Assembly (NCBI GenBank): GCA_003280725.1
Contig: QCED01000005.1
Coordinates: 1 to 64,000 of the forward strand
Source: Prochlorococcus sp. AG-355-M18
GTDB taxonomy: Bacteria > Cyanobacteriota > Cyanobacteriia > PCC-6307 > Cyanobiaceae
Direction of reading: 5' to 3'
Length of the DNA stretch: 64,000 nt
Shown: positions 20,980-31,531 of the stretch, in pieces
How the letters are laid out: each line of letters begins with the position of its first letter
Numbering within the stretch: the first letter of the stretch is position 1
The notes under the pieces: model-generated
What the model saw: only the letters and a program-made list of their open reading frames with translations
Told to the model about the DNA's origin: nothing
Database searches by the model: none
Program-made: the position numbers and the translations under genes

Positions 20980-22446
20980 CTAGGATGCAGAACGTGCTCT
21001 TCCTGTCGATGACCATTCTTTTAATAAATCAATTTGCTCTTTAGCTGTTCTTGATAAAGGGACTAATTCAGAAACTGACTTTATTAAATCTTTTTCCATT
21101 AGATCCCTATTTTCAGAGAATGAAATATGCATTCCTTCTATTACAGCTTGTTCAAGTTCTGCGCCAGAAAACCCATCTGTCCTATCAATAATAGTAGAAA
21201 GAGGAAAACTGTAGCTGGGCCTTCTTTTTTTTAAGTGCAGTTGAAGAATACTTAATCTTTCTTGTGGATTCGGTAAATCTAGAAAAAATATTTCATCAAA
21301 TCTACCTTTTCTCAATAATTCTCCAGGAAGCTTATCAATTGCATTAGCTGTGGCAATAACAAATACGGCAGATTCTTTTTCGGCCATCCAGGTAAGTAAA
21401 CTTGCCAAAACTCTTTGACTTGTCCCTCCATCACTTCTTGCATCACCGCCAAATCCCTTATCAATTTCATCTATCCAAAGAATACAAGGCGACATAGCTT
21501 CAGCCCTAGATATTGTCTCTCTCGTCCTTGCTTCACTTGAACCAACAAGACTAGAAAATAGTCTTCCCACATCTAACCTTAGAAGTGGCATCGACCAACT
21601 CTTGGAAATTGATTTTGCAGTAAGAGATTTTCCGGTACCTTGAGCTCCAACAAGTAACACCCCTTTCGGAATAGGTATTCCATATTCTCTAGCTTCTTTA
21701 GAAAATGCTCTATATCTTTGATTAAGCCATACTTTTAGGACATTGAGACCTCCAATATCATCTTGACTTGATTTGGCTTCAAAAAATTCTAAAATTTCAC
21801 TTCTGGCAATAACTTGTTTTTTCTCTTCAAGAATATCTTTGATATCTTCGCTACTTATTTTCCCTCTTTGAGCAAGTGCCTTAGCAGTAACTTGCTTAAC
21901 TTTTATCTCTGTTAATCCACTTGCCGCGATAGAAAGTTCATTTAAGACTTGCTCCTCAAGATTTGAATTAGTATTAATAGCAATTTTATTTATTAGATTT
22001 TTCAATTCTTTTTGGTTAGGCAAAGGTAGGTTTATAATTGCCATTAATTCATCAAGCTCTTCTGAAGATGGAAATAGGTGTGAACTAAAAATTAAATTAT
22101 GACTAGTTTCCTTAAGTGAAGAGGATAGTTCTTTAATTGTACGATTTATAGATGGATCATCAAAAAATTTATGAAAATCTTTAACCAATAGTATTGTTGA
22201 TAATTCATTACTTTGATCTTTAAGCCAATTAAGTACCCCTATTGGATTATTAGAAAATTTACCTTCTTCATTTAATGATCCTTTAATGCCTCTAACGCAA
22301 TCCCAGCAGACGTATCTTTTAATGTTTAATCTTTCACGTGAAATATTAAGTATTCTTTCTAATCTCTCCTCTTCTTTAGTCCTTATCCATATTAATGATG
22401 TTCTTGATTTGATAAGTAATTCTAAATTATTACACCAAGAATTCAT
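20980..22446 (-). CDS. ycf46: AAA+ ATPase, Ycf46 family
   Basis: GVLLVGAQGTGKSLTAK Walker A; ILWIDEIDKGFG Walker B; FDEIFFLDLPNPQER. Confidence 0.9.
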   Translation of the reverse strand: MNSWCNNLELLIKSRTSLIWIRTKEEERLERILNISRERLNIKRYVCWDCVRGIKGSLNEEGKFSNNPIGVLNWLKDQSNELSTILLVKDFHKFFDDPSINRTIKELSSSLKETSHNLIFSSHLFPSSEELDELMAIINLPLPNQKELKNLINKIAINTNSNLEEQVLNELSIAASGLTEIKVKQVTAKALAQRGKISSEDIKDILEEKKQVIARSEILEFFEAKSSQDDIGGLNVLKVWLNQRYRAFSKEAREYGIPIPKGVLLVGAQGTGKSLTAKSISKSWSMPLLRLDVGRLFSSLVGSSEARTRETISRAEAMSPCILWIDEIDKGFGGDARSDGGTSQRVLASLLTWMAEKESAVFVIATANAIDKLPGELLRKGRFDEIFFLDLPNPQERLSILQLHLKKRRPSYSFPLSTIIDRTDGFSGAELEQAVIEGMHISFSENRDLMEKDLIKSVSELVPLSRTAKEQIDLLKEWSSTGRARSAS

Positions 22447-22455
22447 TATTTGAGA

Positions 22456-23604
22456 TTAGAGTTGTTTTTTACTATTGGGTTCGAATGGTAATCTTTTCTC
22501 TGAAATAGTTGAAGCAGTAGTTGTAATTGCTTCATTTTTCCCTATTAGCTGTTGATCCAAGATTTTCTGTAAATTCTCAGGAAGTGCTTCCTTGTTAAGA
22601 AGGAAAGTTTGAAATGCTTGGAATATGTTAGCAACAACCATGTATAGTAAAACCCCTGCCGGTAGAGGGAAAAACAAGAACATACCAGTAATCATGACTG
22701 GAGTTATTTTGTTAGCTGTTGATTGCTGAGGGTTTGCGGGCATTCCCTGACTAGACAAAACCTGGGAGAGTAATAATGTTAGTCCAAAGGCACCAACTAG
22801 TGCAGCAATATCCCAGTTAATAGATCCATCAACATAAAATCCAACTTGACCAAGTGCTTTAATAAAAAGGAATCCACTTTTAGCGGCTAGACCTGGGATT
22901 TTAGCTTCAACTGTTGCATCTCCCGGTTTAATGGCAGTTACTGTACCATCTTGAGAAACACTTAGAATTTCTGTTCCCTTTGATACCTTCCAAGATGGAA
23001 GGAATTTTGAACCATTGTCGTAATTAGATAAAACTTCTGAGTAGCTGTTACCGTTTGTTGTTTGCAAATTTATTTTAATTGATTCATCTGTTCCTAATTT
23101 TGTTCCATTAGGTATAGTTGCAATTACAGGGAAATGAGATTTTTCTGTTACGAATATAGAGTGTCTCGGCGATTTATATGGTTTTGGATCAATAGCCGCA
23201 ATTTGATCTTGAGGAACAACTTTAAGATTTATATTGTAAGGAACATCGGCAAATGGTGAACCTCTCAATGTTGCAAATAATGCGAAAAGTACTGGCATTT
23301 GCACAATTAAAGGAAGGCAACCAGCAAGTGGACTACCAAACTCATTCATTAGTTTTCCTAGTTCTTCTTGCTGTTTCTTTGGATCACCTGAAAACTTAGA
23401 TTTTATTTCAGCTTGTCTTTTTTGCATTACTGGTTGAGCAATTTTCATCCTCCTTGCACTTCTAATGGACCCAGCGCTTAAGGGGAAAAGTGCTATTCTT
23501 ATTACAACTGTTAATGCAACAATTGCTAAACCGTAACTTGGTACTAAACCGTAGAAAAAATCTAGAATAGGGATAAGTAATTTTTCAGAAATGAACCCTA
23601 TCAC
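22456..23604 (-). CDS. yidC: Membrane protein insertase YidC/Oxa1 family with inserted soluble domain
   Basis: [43 protein letters not shown]-terminal TM; insertion residues ~125-245. Confidence 0.95.
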   Translation of the reverse strand: MIGFISEKLLIPILDFFYGLVPSYGLAIVALTVVIRIALFPLSAGSIRSARRMKIAQPVMQKRQAEIKSKFSGDPKKQQEELGKLMNEFGSPLAGCLPLIVQMPVLFALFATLRGSPFADVPYNINLKVVPQDQIAAIDPKPYKSPRHSIFVTEKSHFPVIATIPNGTKLGTDESIKINLQTTNGNSYSEVLSNYDNGSKFLPSWKVSKGTEILSVSQDGTVTAIKPGDATVEAKIPGLAAKSGFLFIKALGQVGFYVDGSINWDIAALVGAFGLTLLLSQVLSSQGMPANPQQSTANKITPVMITGMFLFFPLPAGVLLYMVVANIFQAFQTFLLNKEALPENLQKILDQQLIGKNEAITTTASTISEKRLPFEPNSKKQL

Positions 23605-23672
23605 GATATTAAAGAGAGTGTAATTTTAATTGACATTTTATTTTACAGGAAAAAGAGTTTTTTGTAATTAAT

Positions 23673-24086
23673 TTAGGATTTAGTAGCAAATCCTTGTACC
23701 TCGTTAAGGTTTATAGTTTGTGATATTTTGATTACATTTTCTTCTATAAATTTTTGTTTCTCTCTAAATAGAGGTAAGGATTTCATCTCAACCTTTGACC
23801 CATCATTTAGGATTAGAACCATATCACCGTAAGATCCGAATCCTCTTGGAATAGATCTTACTTCTTCAATATTGCTAAGTGAAACTTGTGTTTTATTTTT
23901 GCCAAACCAGCCACCATCTATCGTAATTCTCTTATTTGTAATTTTATATCTTAACCACAAAGCTCTAACAATAGCGGCGAAGGTGAATGGCAAACCAAGA
24001 ATAGTTATTGCTGCTATGAGATTAATTATTAAATCTCCTTTCGCAGGTCCTCCTTCGTAAAAGATTTCTTCATTCATGTTAATCAT
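23673..24086 (-). CDS. PH (bPH2-like) domain membrane-associated protein
   Basis: ALWLRYKITNKRITIDGGWFGKNKTQVSLSNIEEVRSIPRGFGSYGDMVLILNDGS. Confidence 0.8.
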   Translation of the reverse strand: MINMNEEIFYEGGPAKGDLIINLIAAITILGLPFTFAAIVRALWLRYKITNKRITIDGGWFGKNKTQVSLSNIEEVRSIPRGFGSYGDMVLILNDGSKVEMKSLPLFREKQKFIEENVIKISQTINLNEVQGFATKS

Positions 24087-24469
24087 TTAATTAGACGAGA
24101 TTTGAACATTAAGTTTTGAAATTCCTCCAAAAGTTTATTTTTATCATTGTAGAAATCTCCAAACTTAAGGTTAACAAGTAACCAATAAGGTTTGTGGTTA
24201 TTAATTTTTTGAATATTTATTAACAACCATTCTTGCAAAATTCTTCTTAATTTGTTTCGATCTACAGCTTTTTTTGAAACTTTTTTACTAATAGTAATTG
24301 CCACCCTCAAATTGTTTTTTGTGTTTCTGATTTTATGGGATGAAAGTATTTTAGGATTTGATCTTGCAACTTTAAATGTCATTAATTTTCCATGATATTT
24401 TATGGAGTTTTTATGGATATAATTAAAAGTCCTATGACCTTTTAAACGCATATCTTTTGGTAAGGCCAT
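24083..24469 (-). CDS. rnpA: Ribonuclease P protein component
   Basis: Position between rpmH and yidC; VAITISKKVSKKAVDRNKLRRILQEW. Confidence 0.95.
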   Translation of the reverse strand: MALPKDMRLKGHRTFNYIHKNSIKYHGKLMTFKVARSNPKILSSHKIRNTKNNLRVAITISKKVSKKAVDRNKLRRILQEWLLINIQKINNHKPYWLLVNLKFGDFYNDKNKLLEEFQNLMFKSRLIK

Positions 24470-24479
24470 TTATATAGAG

Positions 24480-24617
24480 TTAAACTGCTATCCTTTCTCT
24501 CCCTTTTTGTCTTCTGCTTCTTATAACTCTTCTACCAGTATGAGAACGCATTCTCACTCTAAAACCAGATACGCGTTTTCTTTTTCTTGAAGTTCCGCCA
24601 AAAGTTCTTTTAGTCAT
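24480..24617 (-). CDS. rpmH: 50S ribosomal protein L34 (not in supplied ORF track)
   Basis: Manual translation [45 protein letters not shown]. Confidence 0.97.
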   Translation of the reverse strand: MTKRTFGGTSRKRKRVSGFRVRMRSHTGRRVIRSRRQKGRERIAV

Positions 24618-24647
24618 TTTTTTTATTATCCATCCTTAATTTATCAT

Positions 24648-25226
24648 TTAATCGATCACTATAGTCCAACTTCCTAAATAACTTAAATTCGATAGTCCTT
24701 TAGGTTGTCCATATGAATGGAATTGATATAGTCCCGATTTTTTGGGATTAAAGACTTTTAAGACAATTGCATAACTATTCTTATTTGAGGGAATTGGGCT
24801 GTATGGATAAATGTTTAGTGAACGTAAGGATGAGTCTTCAGCATTTATTTCAATATCAGCAGGGATATCTTCTAGACATTTAGTTCGACCTTCAAATCCA
24901 CCTATCTTAACCTTGCATATACTAATATTCTCTTTTTTTAAAGTTGATTTAAAGGTTTCAGGGATTGCTAGATTTATTTTTAAAAGGTCAACAGTTCTAT
25001 CTGATGGCCTCAAGAAAAAATAAATTGTGTTTCTTAATCTCCTATCTTTTTCTTTTTGAAACCACTTTAATCTTCTGTACCCCGTGTTTTGATCCCATTG
25101 GAATTCTAATCCTGCTCTAGCTTCTTGAATATTGTTAAATAGTGGTGTTGAAAATAAAATTGTAGGAATAAGAAAAAATCTTAAAATTTCAAAATTAAAA
25201 GTTAATTTTTTTGTTTTTTTTAACAT
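24648..25226 (-). CDS. DUF2808-like secreted protein
   Basis: Signal peptide; 'NTIYFFLRPSDRTVDLLKINLAIPETF...LNIYPYSPIPSNKNSYAIVLKVFNPKKSGLYQFHSYGQP'. Confidence 0.75.
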   Translation of the reverse strand: MLKKTKKLTFNFEILRFFLIPTILFSTPLFNNIQEARAGLEFQWDQNTGYRRLKWFQKEKDRRLRNTIYFFLRPSDRTVDLLKINLAIPETFKSTLKKENISICKVKIGGFEGRTKCLEDIPADIEINAEDSSLRSLNIYPYSPIPSNKNSYAIVLKVFNPKKSGLYQFHSYGQPKGLSNLSYLGSWTIVID

Positions 25227-25296
25227 TGGTTAATTAAAATTGAATGAATCAGTTGGGTCTATCCAAATTTTAAGTGGAAAAATCTTTTTACTAAGG

Positions 25297-25668
25297 TTAA
25301 CATCTATCCCTCCTTAATTTTGAAGCGCCTCTTAAATAAGGATGCTTTATTGGATTATCTGGCGGTAATAAAACTTGTGCCATAATTCTTATACAAAAAT
25401 TGACATCGTTAGAGACATACATTTGTTGACAGTCTAAAAATGCAACTGAGTCAAGTCCATTACACTTTCTTGCAATTGAAGCGGGGAAACAGGCATCTAA
25501 ATCTTTTGTTGCTGTGAATGTAATGGATAGTAAATTTGTCTTAATAAGGTTATTGCGTGATATTAATTCATTTATTAATTCCACTACAGCCTCTTCTATC
25601 TCATTTACAGAATTTCCAGATGCTGTTGTAGCTCCTCGAATAATTGCAATTTTATAATCATCTTTCAT
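25297..25668 (-). CDS. aroH: Chorismate mutase, AroH type
   Basis: IRGATTASGNSVNEIEEAVVELINELISRN; FTATKDLDACFPA. Confidence 0.93.
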   Translation of the reverse strand: MKDDYKIAIIRGATTASGNSVNEIEEAVVELINELISRNNLIKTNLLSITFTATKDLDACFPASIARKCNGLDSVAFLDCQQMYVSNDVNFCIRIMAQVLLPPDNPIKHPYLRGASKLRRDRC

Positions 25669-25686
25669 TTTTTCATACCTATTTTT

Positions 25687-26496
25687 TTAAGGCTTATATA
25701 ACCAAAGTATTTTATTAGATAAATCAATTTCAAAGGTGACATTGTCCACAATTTTTTCAATAATTTTACTTCCAGGTAATAATCCAAGTATTTTCTTTTT
25801 TTTCTTACCAAATGTTAAGGGCTGAATTTCAGGATCTATATTAACCATTTTTGCCGCAATTTCCCTTGCAACAAATTCATCACCTACTTCATCAACAAGA
25901 CCTAAATCTTTTGCTTGACTTCCAGTAAAAATTCTTCCATCTGCAAATTTTCTTACTTCTTCAAGAGGTAAATTTCTTCCTTCAGCAACAGCTTCTGTAA
26001 ATTGTTTATAGCTTTCATCTATTAAGCCTTGAAGTAATCCTCTGCCTTCTTCGCTTAAAGGTTTATCTGGAGAAAGTATATCTTTAAATACACCGCTTTT
26101 AACAGTCTCGAATTTTATACCAATTTTGTCTAATAATTCAGATAAATTATTTCCTCTTATAATCACACCAATAGACCCAGTAATTGTGCCTGGATTAGCA
26201 ACAATTTTGTCAGATGCAACACTTATGTAAACCCCTCCAGATGCTGATATGTTCCCAAAACTAGCGATTACCTTACATCCTTTATCTTTTAATCTTTTGA
26301 TAGCGGAATATATTTCTTGGCTATCTCCAACAGTACCTCCTGGAGAATCTATTCTCACGATTAAAGCAGGAAATTCTCTATCCTCTATTTGTTTAAGAGC
26401 TTTAAGGACAGAAACTCTTGTTGAACTAGTAATAGGCTCGTCAATTACTATACGAGCTATTCTTTTTTTTGACTTTCGTCTAAAAGGCCAAATCAT
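25687..26496 (-). CDS. sppA: Signal peptide peptidase SppA (start corrected from 26685)
   Basis: RIDSPGGTVGDSQEIYSAI, GNISASGGVYIS; natural start MIWPFRRKSKKR; upstream extension overlaps the opposite-strand EamA gene. Confidence 0.9.
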   Translation of the reverse strand: MIWPFRRKSKKRIARIVIDEPITSSTRVSVLKALKQIEDREFPALIVRIDSPGGTVGDSQEIYSAIKRLKDKGCKVIASFGNISASGGVYISVASDKIVANPGTITGSIGVIIRGNNLSELLDKIGIKFETVKSGVFKDILSPDKPLSEEGRGLLQGLIDESYKQFTEAVAEGRNLPLEEVRKFADGRIFTGSQAKDLGLVDEVGDEFVAREIAAKMVNIDPEIQPLTFGKKKKKILGLLPGSKIIEKIVDNVTFEIDLSNKILWLYKP

Positions 26497-26548
26497 TCTT
26501 TTAAGGTAAATACATGAAACTACTTTAAAAAGATTATCAGCAGACCTA

Positions 26549-27490
26549 ATGAATTCAATCCTAAATTGGTTTTTAATGATACTCCCATTTGCACTTTGGG
26601 GGACTTCAATGGCAGCTATGACTCCCTTAGTATCTAGTGCTGGGCCTGAGTTTGTGGCTTCATTAAGATTACTTCCTGCGGGCATTCTTGTTCTAATTAC
26701 AACATATTTGTTTAAAAGAGACTTGAAAATTTATAGGTGTGATTTGAAGTGGTTTTTGGTGTTTACAATTATTGATGCTACTTTTTTTCAGTTGTTTTTA
26801 ACCTATGGAATTGAAAAAACTGGTGCAGGCCTAGGATCTGTCTTGATCGATTCTCAGCCCCTTTTGGTGGCAATTTTAGCGAGGGCTATTTTTGGAAATT
26901 TAATTAACCCAGTAGGGTGGCTAGGGTTACTTTTTGGGTTGGGGGGCATAATATTCCTAGGAGTCCCTAAAGAATTTTTAGAAAATTGGTGGTTAATGTC
27001 TGATAAGTCAATGACTGATATAGCTTTTAACTTTGGGGAACTATGGATGCTTGCCGCCTCTCTTACCATGGCACTTGGAACAATTTTAATAAGATTCACA
27101 TGTACTAAAAGTGATCCAGTTGCGGTTACAGGATGGCACATGGTTTTAGGAAGTCTGCCCTTAATAATTATGCATTGCATAAAATCAAATTTTCAAATAA
27201 TTCCGAATTGGTCAATATTTGATTGGAGTCTAATGTCATTCGCAAGTATCTTTGGCGGAGCAATAGCTTATGGATTGTTTTTTTACTTCGCTAACAACAA
27301 AGAAATTACTGGATTTAGTACTCTTGCATTTTTAACTCCTGTATTTGCTCTTCTAAGTGGAGGTATTTGGTTAGATGAAAGACTTACTATCGTTCAATGG
27401 ATAGGAGTTATTTTTGTACTTATCTCAGTATTTTTTGTTAGCCAGAGAAGGTCTTTATGGGAAAATAAGTTTACTGATACTAGTATTTAA
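26549..27490 (+). CDS. EamA/DMT family transporter
   Basis: 10 hydrophobic helices, FALWGTSMAAMTPL, two EamA repeats. Confidence 0.9.
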   Translation: MNSILNWFLMILPFALWGTSMAAMTPLVSSAGPEFVASLRLLPAGILVLITTYLFKRDLKIYRCDLKWFLVFTIIDATFFQLFLTYGIEKTGAGLGSVLIDSQPLLVAILARAIFGNLINPVGWLGLLFGLGGIIFLGVPKEFLENWWLMSDKSMTDIAFNFGELWMLAASLTMALGTILIRFTCTKSDPVAVTGWHMVLGSLPLIIMHCIKSNFQIIPNWSIFDWSLMSFASIFGGAIAYGLFFYFANNKEITGFSTLAFLTPVFALLSGGIWLDERLTIVQWIGVIFVLISVFFVSQRRSLWENKFTDTSI

Positions 27491-27520
27491 TTAGTTTCTT
27501 GGTGTAAATATTTTAAGAAA

Positions 27521-28597
27521 ATGCGAATAGTTTTGATAAGTACTCCAATTGGTTATCTGGGAAGCGGGAAGGGTGGTGGAGTTGAGTTAACTTTGAACTC
27601 TCTAGTATCAGGTTTGCTTGTTTTAGGGCACTCAGTAGAGGTGATAGCTCCTGAAAATTCTAAATTATGTGAAAGTAATAAAAAAGCAAAATTGCATTTT
27701 GTAGGAGGTAAAGAACAAATCAGCATGCAGCATCAAAATTACGATTCTCCAGTAATTATCCCAGACAATTCACTCCTAGCTGGAATGATAGAAAAAGGAT
27801 TAGATATCGCTAAACAGTCAGATGTATTGTTGAACATGTCTTATGATTGGTTGCCTATTTGGATGACTCTAAATGTTGAGATACCTATTGCGCATATTAT
27901 TAGTATGGGTTCTGAAAGTTCAGTAATTTGTAATTTAATCTCAAAGGTATATGCTAAACATCCACATAATTTTGCTTTTCATTCAAAAATACAAGCTAAT
28001 GATTATCCGGATATAAAAAACCCTACAATTATTGGAAATGGTTTTGAATTAGATAATTATATTTTTCAAGACTCTGTGAATGGCCCTTTGGCTTGGGTTG
28101 GAAGAGTTGCACCAGAGAAAGGTTTAGAGGATGCAGTATATGTAGCAAATGAACTTGGCGAAAAACTAAATGTTTGGGGATTAATTGAAGATGAAAACTA
28201 TGCATCAAAGATAGAAGATTCATATCCCCAAGGTACTATTGATTGGATGGGTTATTTAGCAACCGAAAAATTGCAAAAGGAACTTGGCAAATGTAGGGTA
28301 TTGCTTAATACGCCGAAATGGAATGAAGCATACGGTAATGTTATTGTTGAGGCTTTAGCCTGTGGGGTACCAGTTATAGCTTACAAAAGGGGAGGGCCTA
28401 GTGAAATTATTCAACATGGTGAAACAGGTTATCTTGCTAATCCTGATGATAAAGAATCTCTAATTTCCTATGTAGAGATGATTGATAAAATAAAGCGTAA
28501 TAATTGTAGAGAATGGGTTGAAAAAAATGCTTCTGCAAATATATTTGCTAACAAGGTTGTTAACTGGCTTAATAAGGTAATCAAAGACTATAAGTGA
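27521..28597 (+). CDS. Family 4 glycosyltransferase
   Basis: GKGGGVELTLNSLVSGL; AWVGRVAPEKGLEDA; EAYGNVIVEALACGVPVIAYKRGGPSEII. Confidence 0.92.
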   Translation: MRIVLISTPIGYLGSGKGGGVELTLNSLVSGLLVLGHSVEVIAPENSKLCESNKKAKLHFVGGKEQISMQHQNYDSPVIIPDNSLLAGMIEKGLDIAKQSDVLLNMSYDWLPIWMTLNVEIPIAHIISMGSESSVICNLISKVYAKHPHNFAFHSKIQANDYPDIKNPTIIGNGFELDNYIFQDSVNGPLAWVGRVAPEKGLEDAVYVANELGEKLNVWGLIEDENYASKIEDSYPQGTIDWMGYLATEKLQKELGKCRVLLNTPKWNEAYGNVIVEALACGVPVIAYKRGGPSEIIQHGETGYLANPDDKESLISYVEMIDKIKRNNCREWVEKNASANIFANKVVNWLNKVIKDYK

Positions 28598-28611
28598 TGT
28601 AAATATACTAA

Positions 28612-30417
28612 ATGATTCTTCTTAACTCACAAAAAAGGTTTATAACATTATTAATTGTTTTAATTTCTGGTTTATTTATATTCATTCTAGATTTAGGTTC
28701 AACAGGATTAGTAGATGAAACCCCTCCCTTGTTTGCCGCCGCAGCGCGAGCAATGAGTGAGTCTGGCGATTGGTTGACTCCAAAAGTCAATGGGATATTC
28801 CGTTTTGATAAGCCCCCTCTAATTTATTGGCTAATGGGTTTTTTTTACTCATTACCGAAAAACGAGATTTGGGATAGTTTGGGAACGCTTTCAGCAAGAC
28901 TCCCTTCAGCTTTGGGATCATTATTTTTAATGTTGATGATTGGAGATACCTTATTTTGTTGGCCACAGATGGGCAATAGGCAATTCCTCACTCCAATAGT
29001 TGCATCATTAGGATTTGCTTTATCTCCATTAATAATCATATGGAGTAGAACTGCTGTAAGTGATGCTCTTTTAACTGGAACCTTAGGGATTAGTCTGCTT
29101 TTGTTTTGGAGAAGAATGGCAAGTGAAAATAGTGATCAATGCATTTCAGCTTGGGTATTTTTGGGTTTTGCAATTTTAACTAAAGGACCTGTAGCGTTTG
29201 TTTTGGCAGCATTGACTATTACATTTTTCTTATTTAGTCAGAAGGATTGGAAAAGATTGCTCTTCAAGATAAAACCAAGGAAAGGTTTTTTAATAACAAT
29301 ACTAATAAGTGTTCCATGGTACATCTTAGAACTGATAAAAGAGGGAAAACCTTTTTGGGACAATTTTTTTGGTTATCACAACTTTCAAAGGTATACATCA
29401 GTTGTAAATAATCATGCGGAACCGCTCTGGTTTTTTCTTTATATAATGATACTGGCTTCATTACCAATGACCCCTTTTTTGTATCACGGGATAATTAAAG
29501 CCTCTCAGGAAGTACTTAAAAGTTCAAAAGAAAGTATAAATATCACTAATACCCTTTATACATATTCTCTATGTTGGTTAATATCCGTTCTAATATTCTT
29601 TAGTATTTCTGCGACGAAACTACCAAGCTATTGGTTGCCAGCAATCCCAGCAGCGGGAATTTTAATTAGTAATAGCTTTATAAACTTAAAAAATTCAAAA
29701 AAAATTTATTTATATTTGTGGACTTTTAATATTTTAATTTTGTTTGGTATCTCATTAGCATTCTTTTTCTCAAATACTTGGTTAACTTCAATAAATGATC
29801 CTGAAATGCCTAATCTTGCCTCTGAACTAATAAGTTCTGGAATCATTTTTAAAGCCAAATTGTTATTCTCTTCATTTACACTTCTTACAATAATTTTATT
29901 TTCTTTGAAATCTAAAAATATCTTTCTTTATTTCCAAATTTTACTTTTAATTGCACAATCTTTTTTGATGCCACCAATTAGAAAATTAGCAGATACTTCT
30001 AGGCAATTACCTTTGAGGAATATCTCAAAATTAATTTCAGATATTCGTGAAGGGAGGGAAACTTTAGCAATGATAGGGATTAGAAAACCATCCTTACATT
30101 ATTATTCGAGACAAATAGTTTTTTATGAACCAAATACTAAAGAAGGATTAATTAATCTTTCAGACAGGCTAAATAATGATAGAAGAGAATATTATGAGGA
30201 TCAACCTGATTATGAATATAAATCTTTACTAGTTGTAATAGATGAGTACTCTTCGCGAGAACAGCACTGGTCAAATATGAATCATCAAAAATTGGGCGAA
30301 TATGGGATTTATAGATTATGGAGAATTCAGAAAAGTGATTTAAATAAATATTCGGAACTTTTAGTAAAAAGTGGTTATAAGTCTGACTGGGAAAATAGAA
30401 AAGTTGAAAAATTTTAA
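28612..30417 (+). CDS. ArnT/PMT-like GT-C glycosyltransferase
   Basis: LVDETPPLFAAAARAMSESGDWLTPKVNGIFRFDKPPLIYWLMGF motif. Confidence 0.9.
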   Translation: MILLNSQKRFITLLIVLISGLFIFILDLGSTGLVDETPPLFAAAARAMSESGDWLTPKVNGIFRFDKPPLIYWLMGFFYSLPKNEIWDSLGTLSARLPSALGSLFLMLMIGDTLFCWPQMGNRQFLTPIVASLGFALSPLIIIWSRTAVSDALLTGTLGISLLLFWRRMASENSDQCISAWVFLGFAILTKGPVAFVLAALTITFFLFSQKDWKRLLFKIKPRKGFLITILISVPWYILELIKEGKPFWDNFFGYHNFQRYTSVVNNHAEPLWFFLYIMILASLPMTPFLYHGIIKASQEVLKSSKESINITNTLYTYSLCWLISVLIFFSISATKLPSYWLPAIPAAGILISNSFINLKNSKKIYLYLWTFNILILFGISLAFFFSNTWLTSINDPEMPNLASELISSGIIFKAKLLFSSFTLLTIILFSLKSKNIFLYFQILLLIAQSFLMPPIRKLADTSRQLPLRNISKLISDIREGRETLAMIGIRKPSLHYYSRQIVFYEPNTKEGLINLSDRLNNDRREYYEDQPDYEYKSLLVVIDEYSSREQHWSNMNHQKLGEYGIYRLWRIQKSDLNKYSELLVKSGYKSDWENRKVEKF

Positions 30418-30665
30418 CAAGGTCTTTTTTTAAGAAGAGCGTTTTTCAGATCATCAAGGCTGCACTTACTGGGGATTTCAATTTCATTGAAATCTTCAAG
30501 TAATTCAAGATCGATTACAGAATCCTCGGCTAAAAAACTAAAAACTTCATTAATGCTTATTCCCATATCTTGCGCCATCTCTGATATTAGCCTCAGAGTA
30601 TCTCTCCTCACAGAAATCCTGAGATCTATAGGGATATATTCATTTTCAGGGTTTGCTGATTTCAT
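30414..30665 (-). CDS. Small ribbon-helix-helix/CopG-like protein (tentative)
   Basis: 83 aa, 'LRISVRRDTLRLISEMAQDMGISINEVFSFLAEDSV'; 3' end overlaps convergent gene by 4 nt. Confidence 0.5.
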   Translation of the reverse strand: MKSANPENEYIPIDLRISVRRDTLRLISEMAQDMGISINEVFSFLAEDSVIDLELLEDFNEIEIPSKCSLDDLKNALLKKRPC

Positions 30666-30745
30666 AAACTAAATCTTAAGACATTATGTAGTTATCAGGA
30701 TATAATCTTTACAATATTCATTATTCATGCTCAGAACTATATTTT

Positions 30746-31531
30746 TTATTTAAATATATTCATAAGAATTTTTAAGAGAGGAATTGTAATTATTGAAATT
30801 AAAGTTGTAGTAAAAAGAATTTGTGAAGCGATTTTTTGTTTTACGTCATAAGCTTCTGCCATTAAAATTGTAGATATTGCCGTTGGAGTTCCTGCCTGAA
30901 GTATTACTGCTGATGATTGATAGAAGTCAAAATTTAAAAATTTGCTTATTAAAAAAACAATAAAAGGAAGAATAAATAACTTTAATAAAATTGAGAATTT
31001 GATTTCTTCATTGATATCAGAAATTTTATTCTTTTGATTTGTAATAATTCCCAGTCTTGTTCCCACAATTATTATTGCCAAAGCGATAACTATTCTTGCA
31101 GGTATCCAAAGGTAATTTCCTAATATTTCATCTATTTGAAAAAGATACGCTAATAGTACACCAATGATTCCTCTTGAAGCAGGACTATTTATCAATACGT
31201 TTGATAAGCCTTGGATATTTGGGATGTTTTTGTTGTTGGATTTTTCTTGAAGAAAAAAAGGTCCAAATATCCAAGCGAATAGAGTTGTTCCTAGGTCAAA
31301 TCCAATAGTGAAGTTAATAGTTGTTGACGGTAAAAGAGCTATCGCAATTGGTATTCCAAGAAATGATGTATTACCTATAAGGCCTGCTAGCTGCAAAGTG
31401 TAATTTGAAAGTCTATTTTTAAATATTGGGAATATATTTATTAGAATTATTAAAAATCCAATTAGGGAGAATGCTAAAAATGCGCTTTTAATAAGGTTTA
31501 CGTCTATACCCTCTTTTAATAAGAGGCCCAT
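30746..31531 (-). CDS. AEC (auxin efflux carrier) family permease; N-terminal TM probably encoded further upstream, to ~31672
   Basis: LAGLIGNTSFLGIPIA, LQAGTPTAISTILMAEAY; in-frame open extension encodes INTIYSLFINIIPFLIFGFFLGKKKPKISKYIARPLIRFGIPLSV. Confidence 0.8.
   Translation of the reverse strand: MGLLLKEGIDVNLIKSAFLAFSLIGFLIILINIFPIFKNRLSNYTLQLAGLIGNTSFLGIPIAIALLPSTTINFTIGFDLGTTLFAWIFGPFFLQEKSNNKNIPNIQGLSNVLINSPASRGIIGVLLAYLFQIDEILGNYLWIPARIVIALAIIIVGTRLGIITNQKNKISDINEEIKFSILLKLFILPFIVFLISKFLNFDFYQSSAVILQAGTPTAISTILMAEAYDVKQKIASQILFTTTLISIITIPLLKILMNIFK

Noticed and set aside
26497-26685. N-terminal extension of SppA as given in the ORF track
   Set aside because: Extension overlaps the 5' end of the EamA gene and is the reverse of its coding sequence; natural start is Met at 26496.
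26854-27180. 108-aa minus-strand ORF
   Set aside because: Antisense inside the EamA transporter gene.
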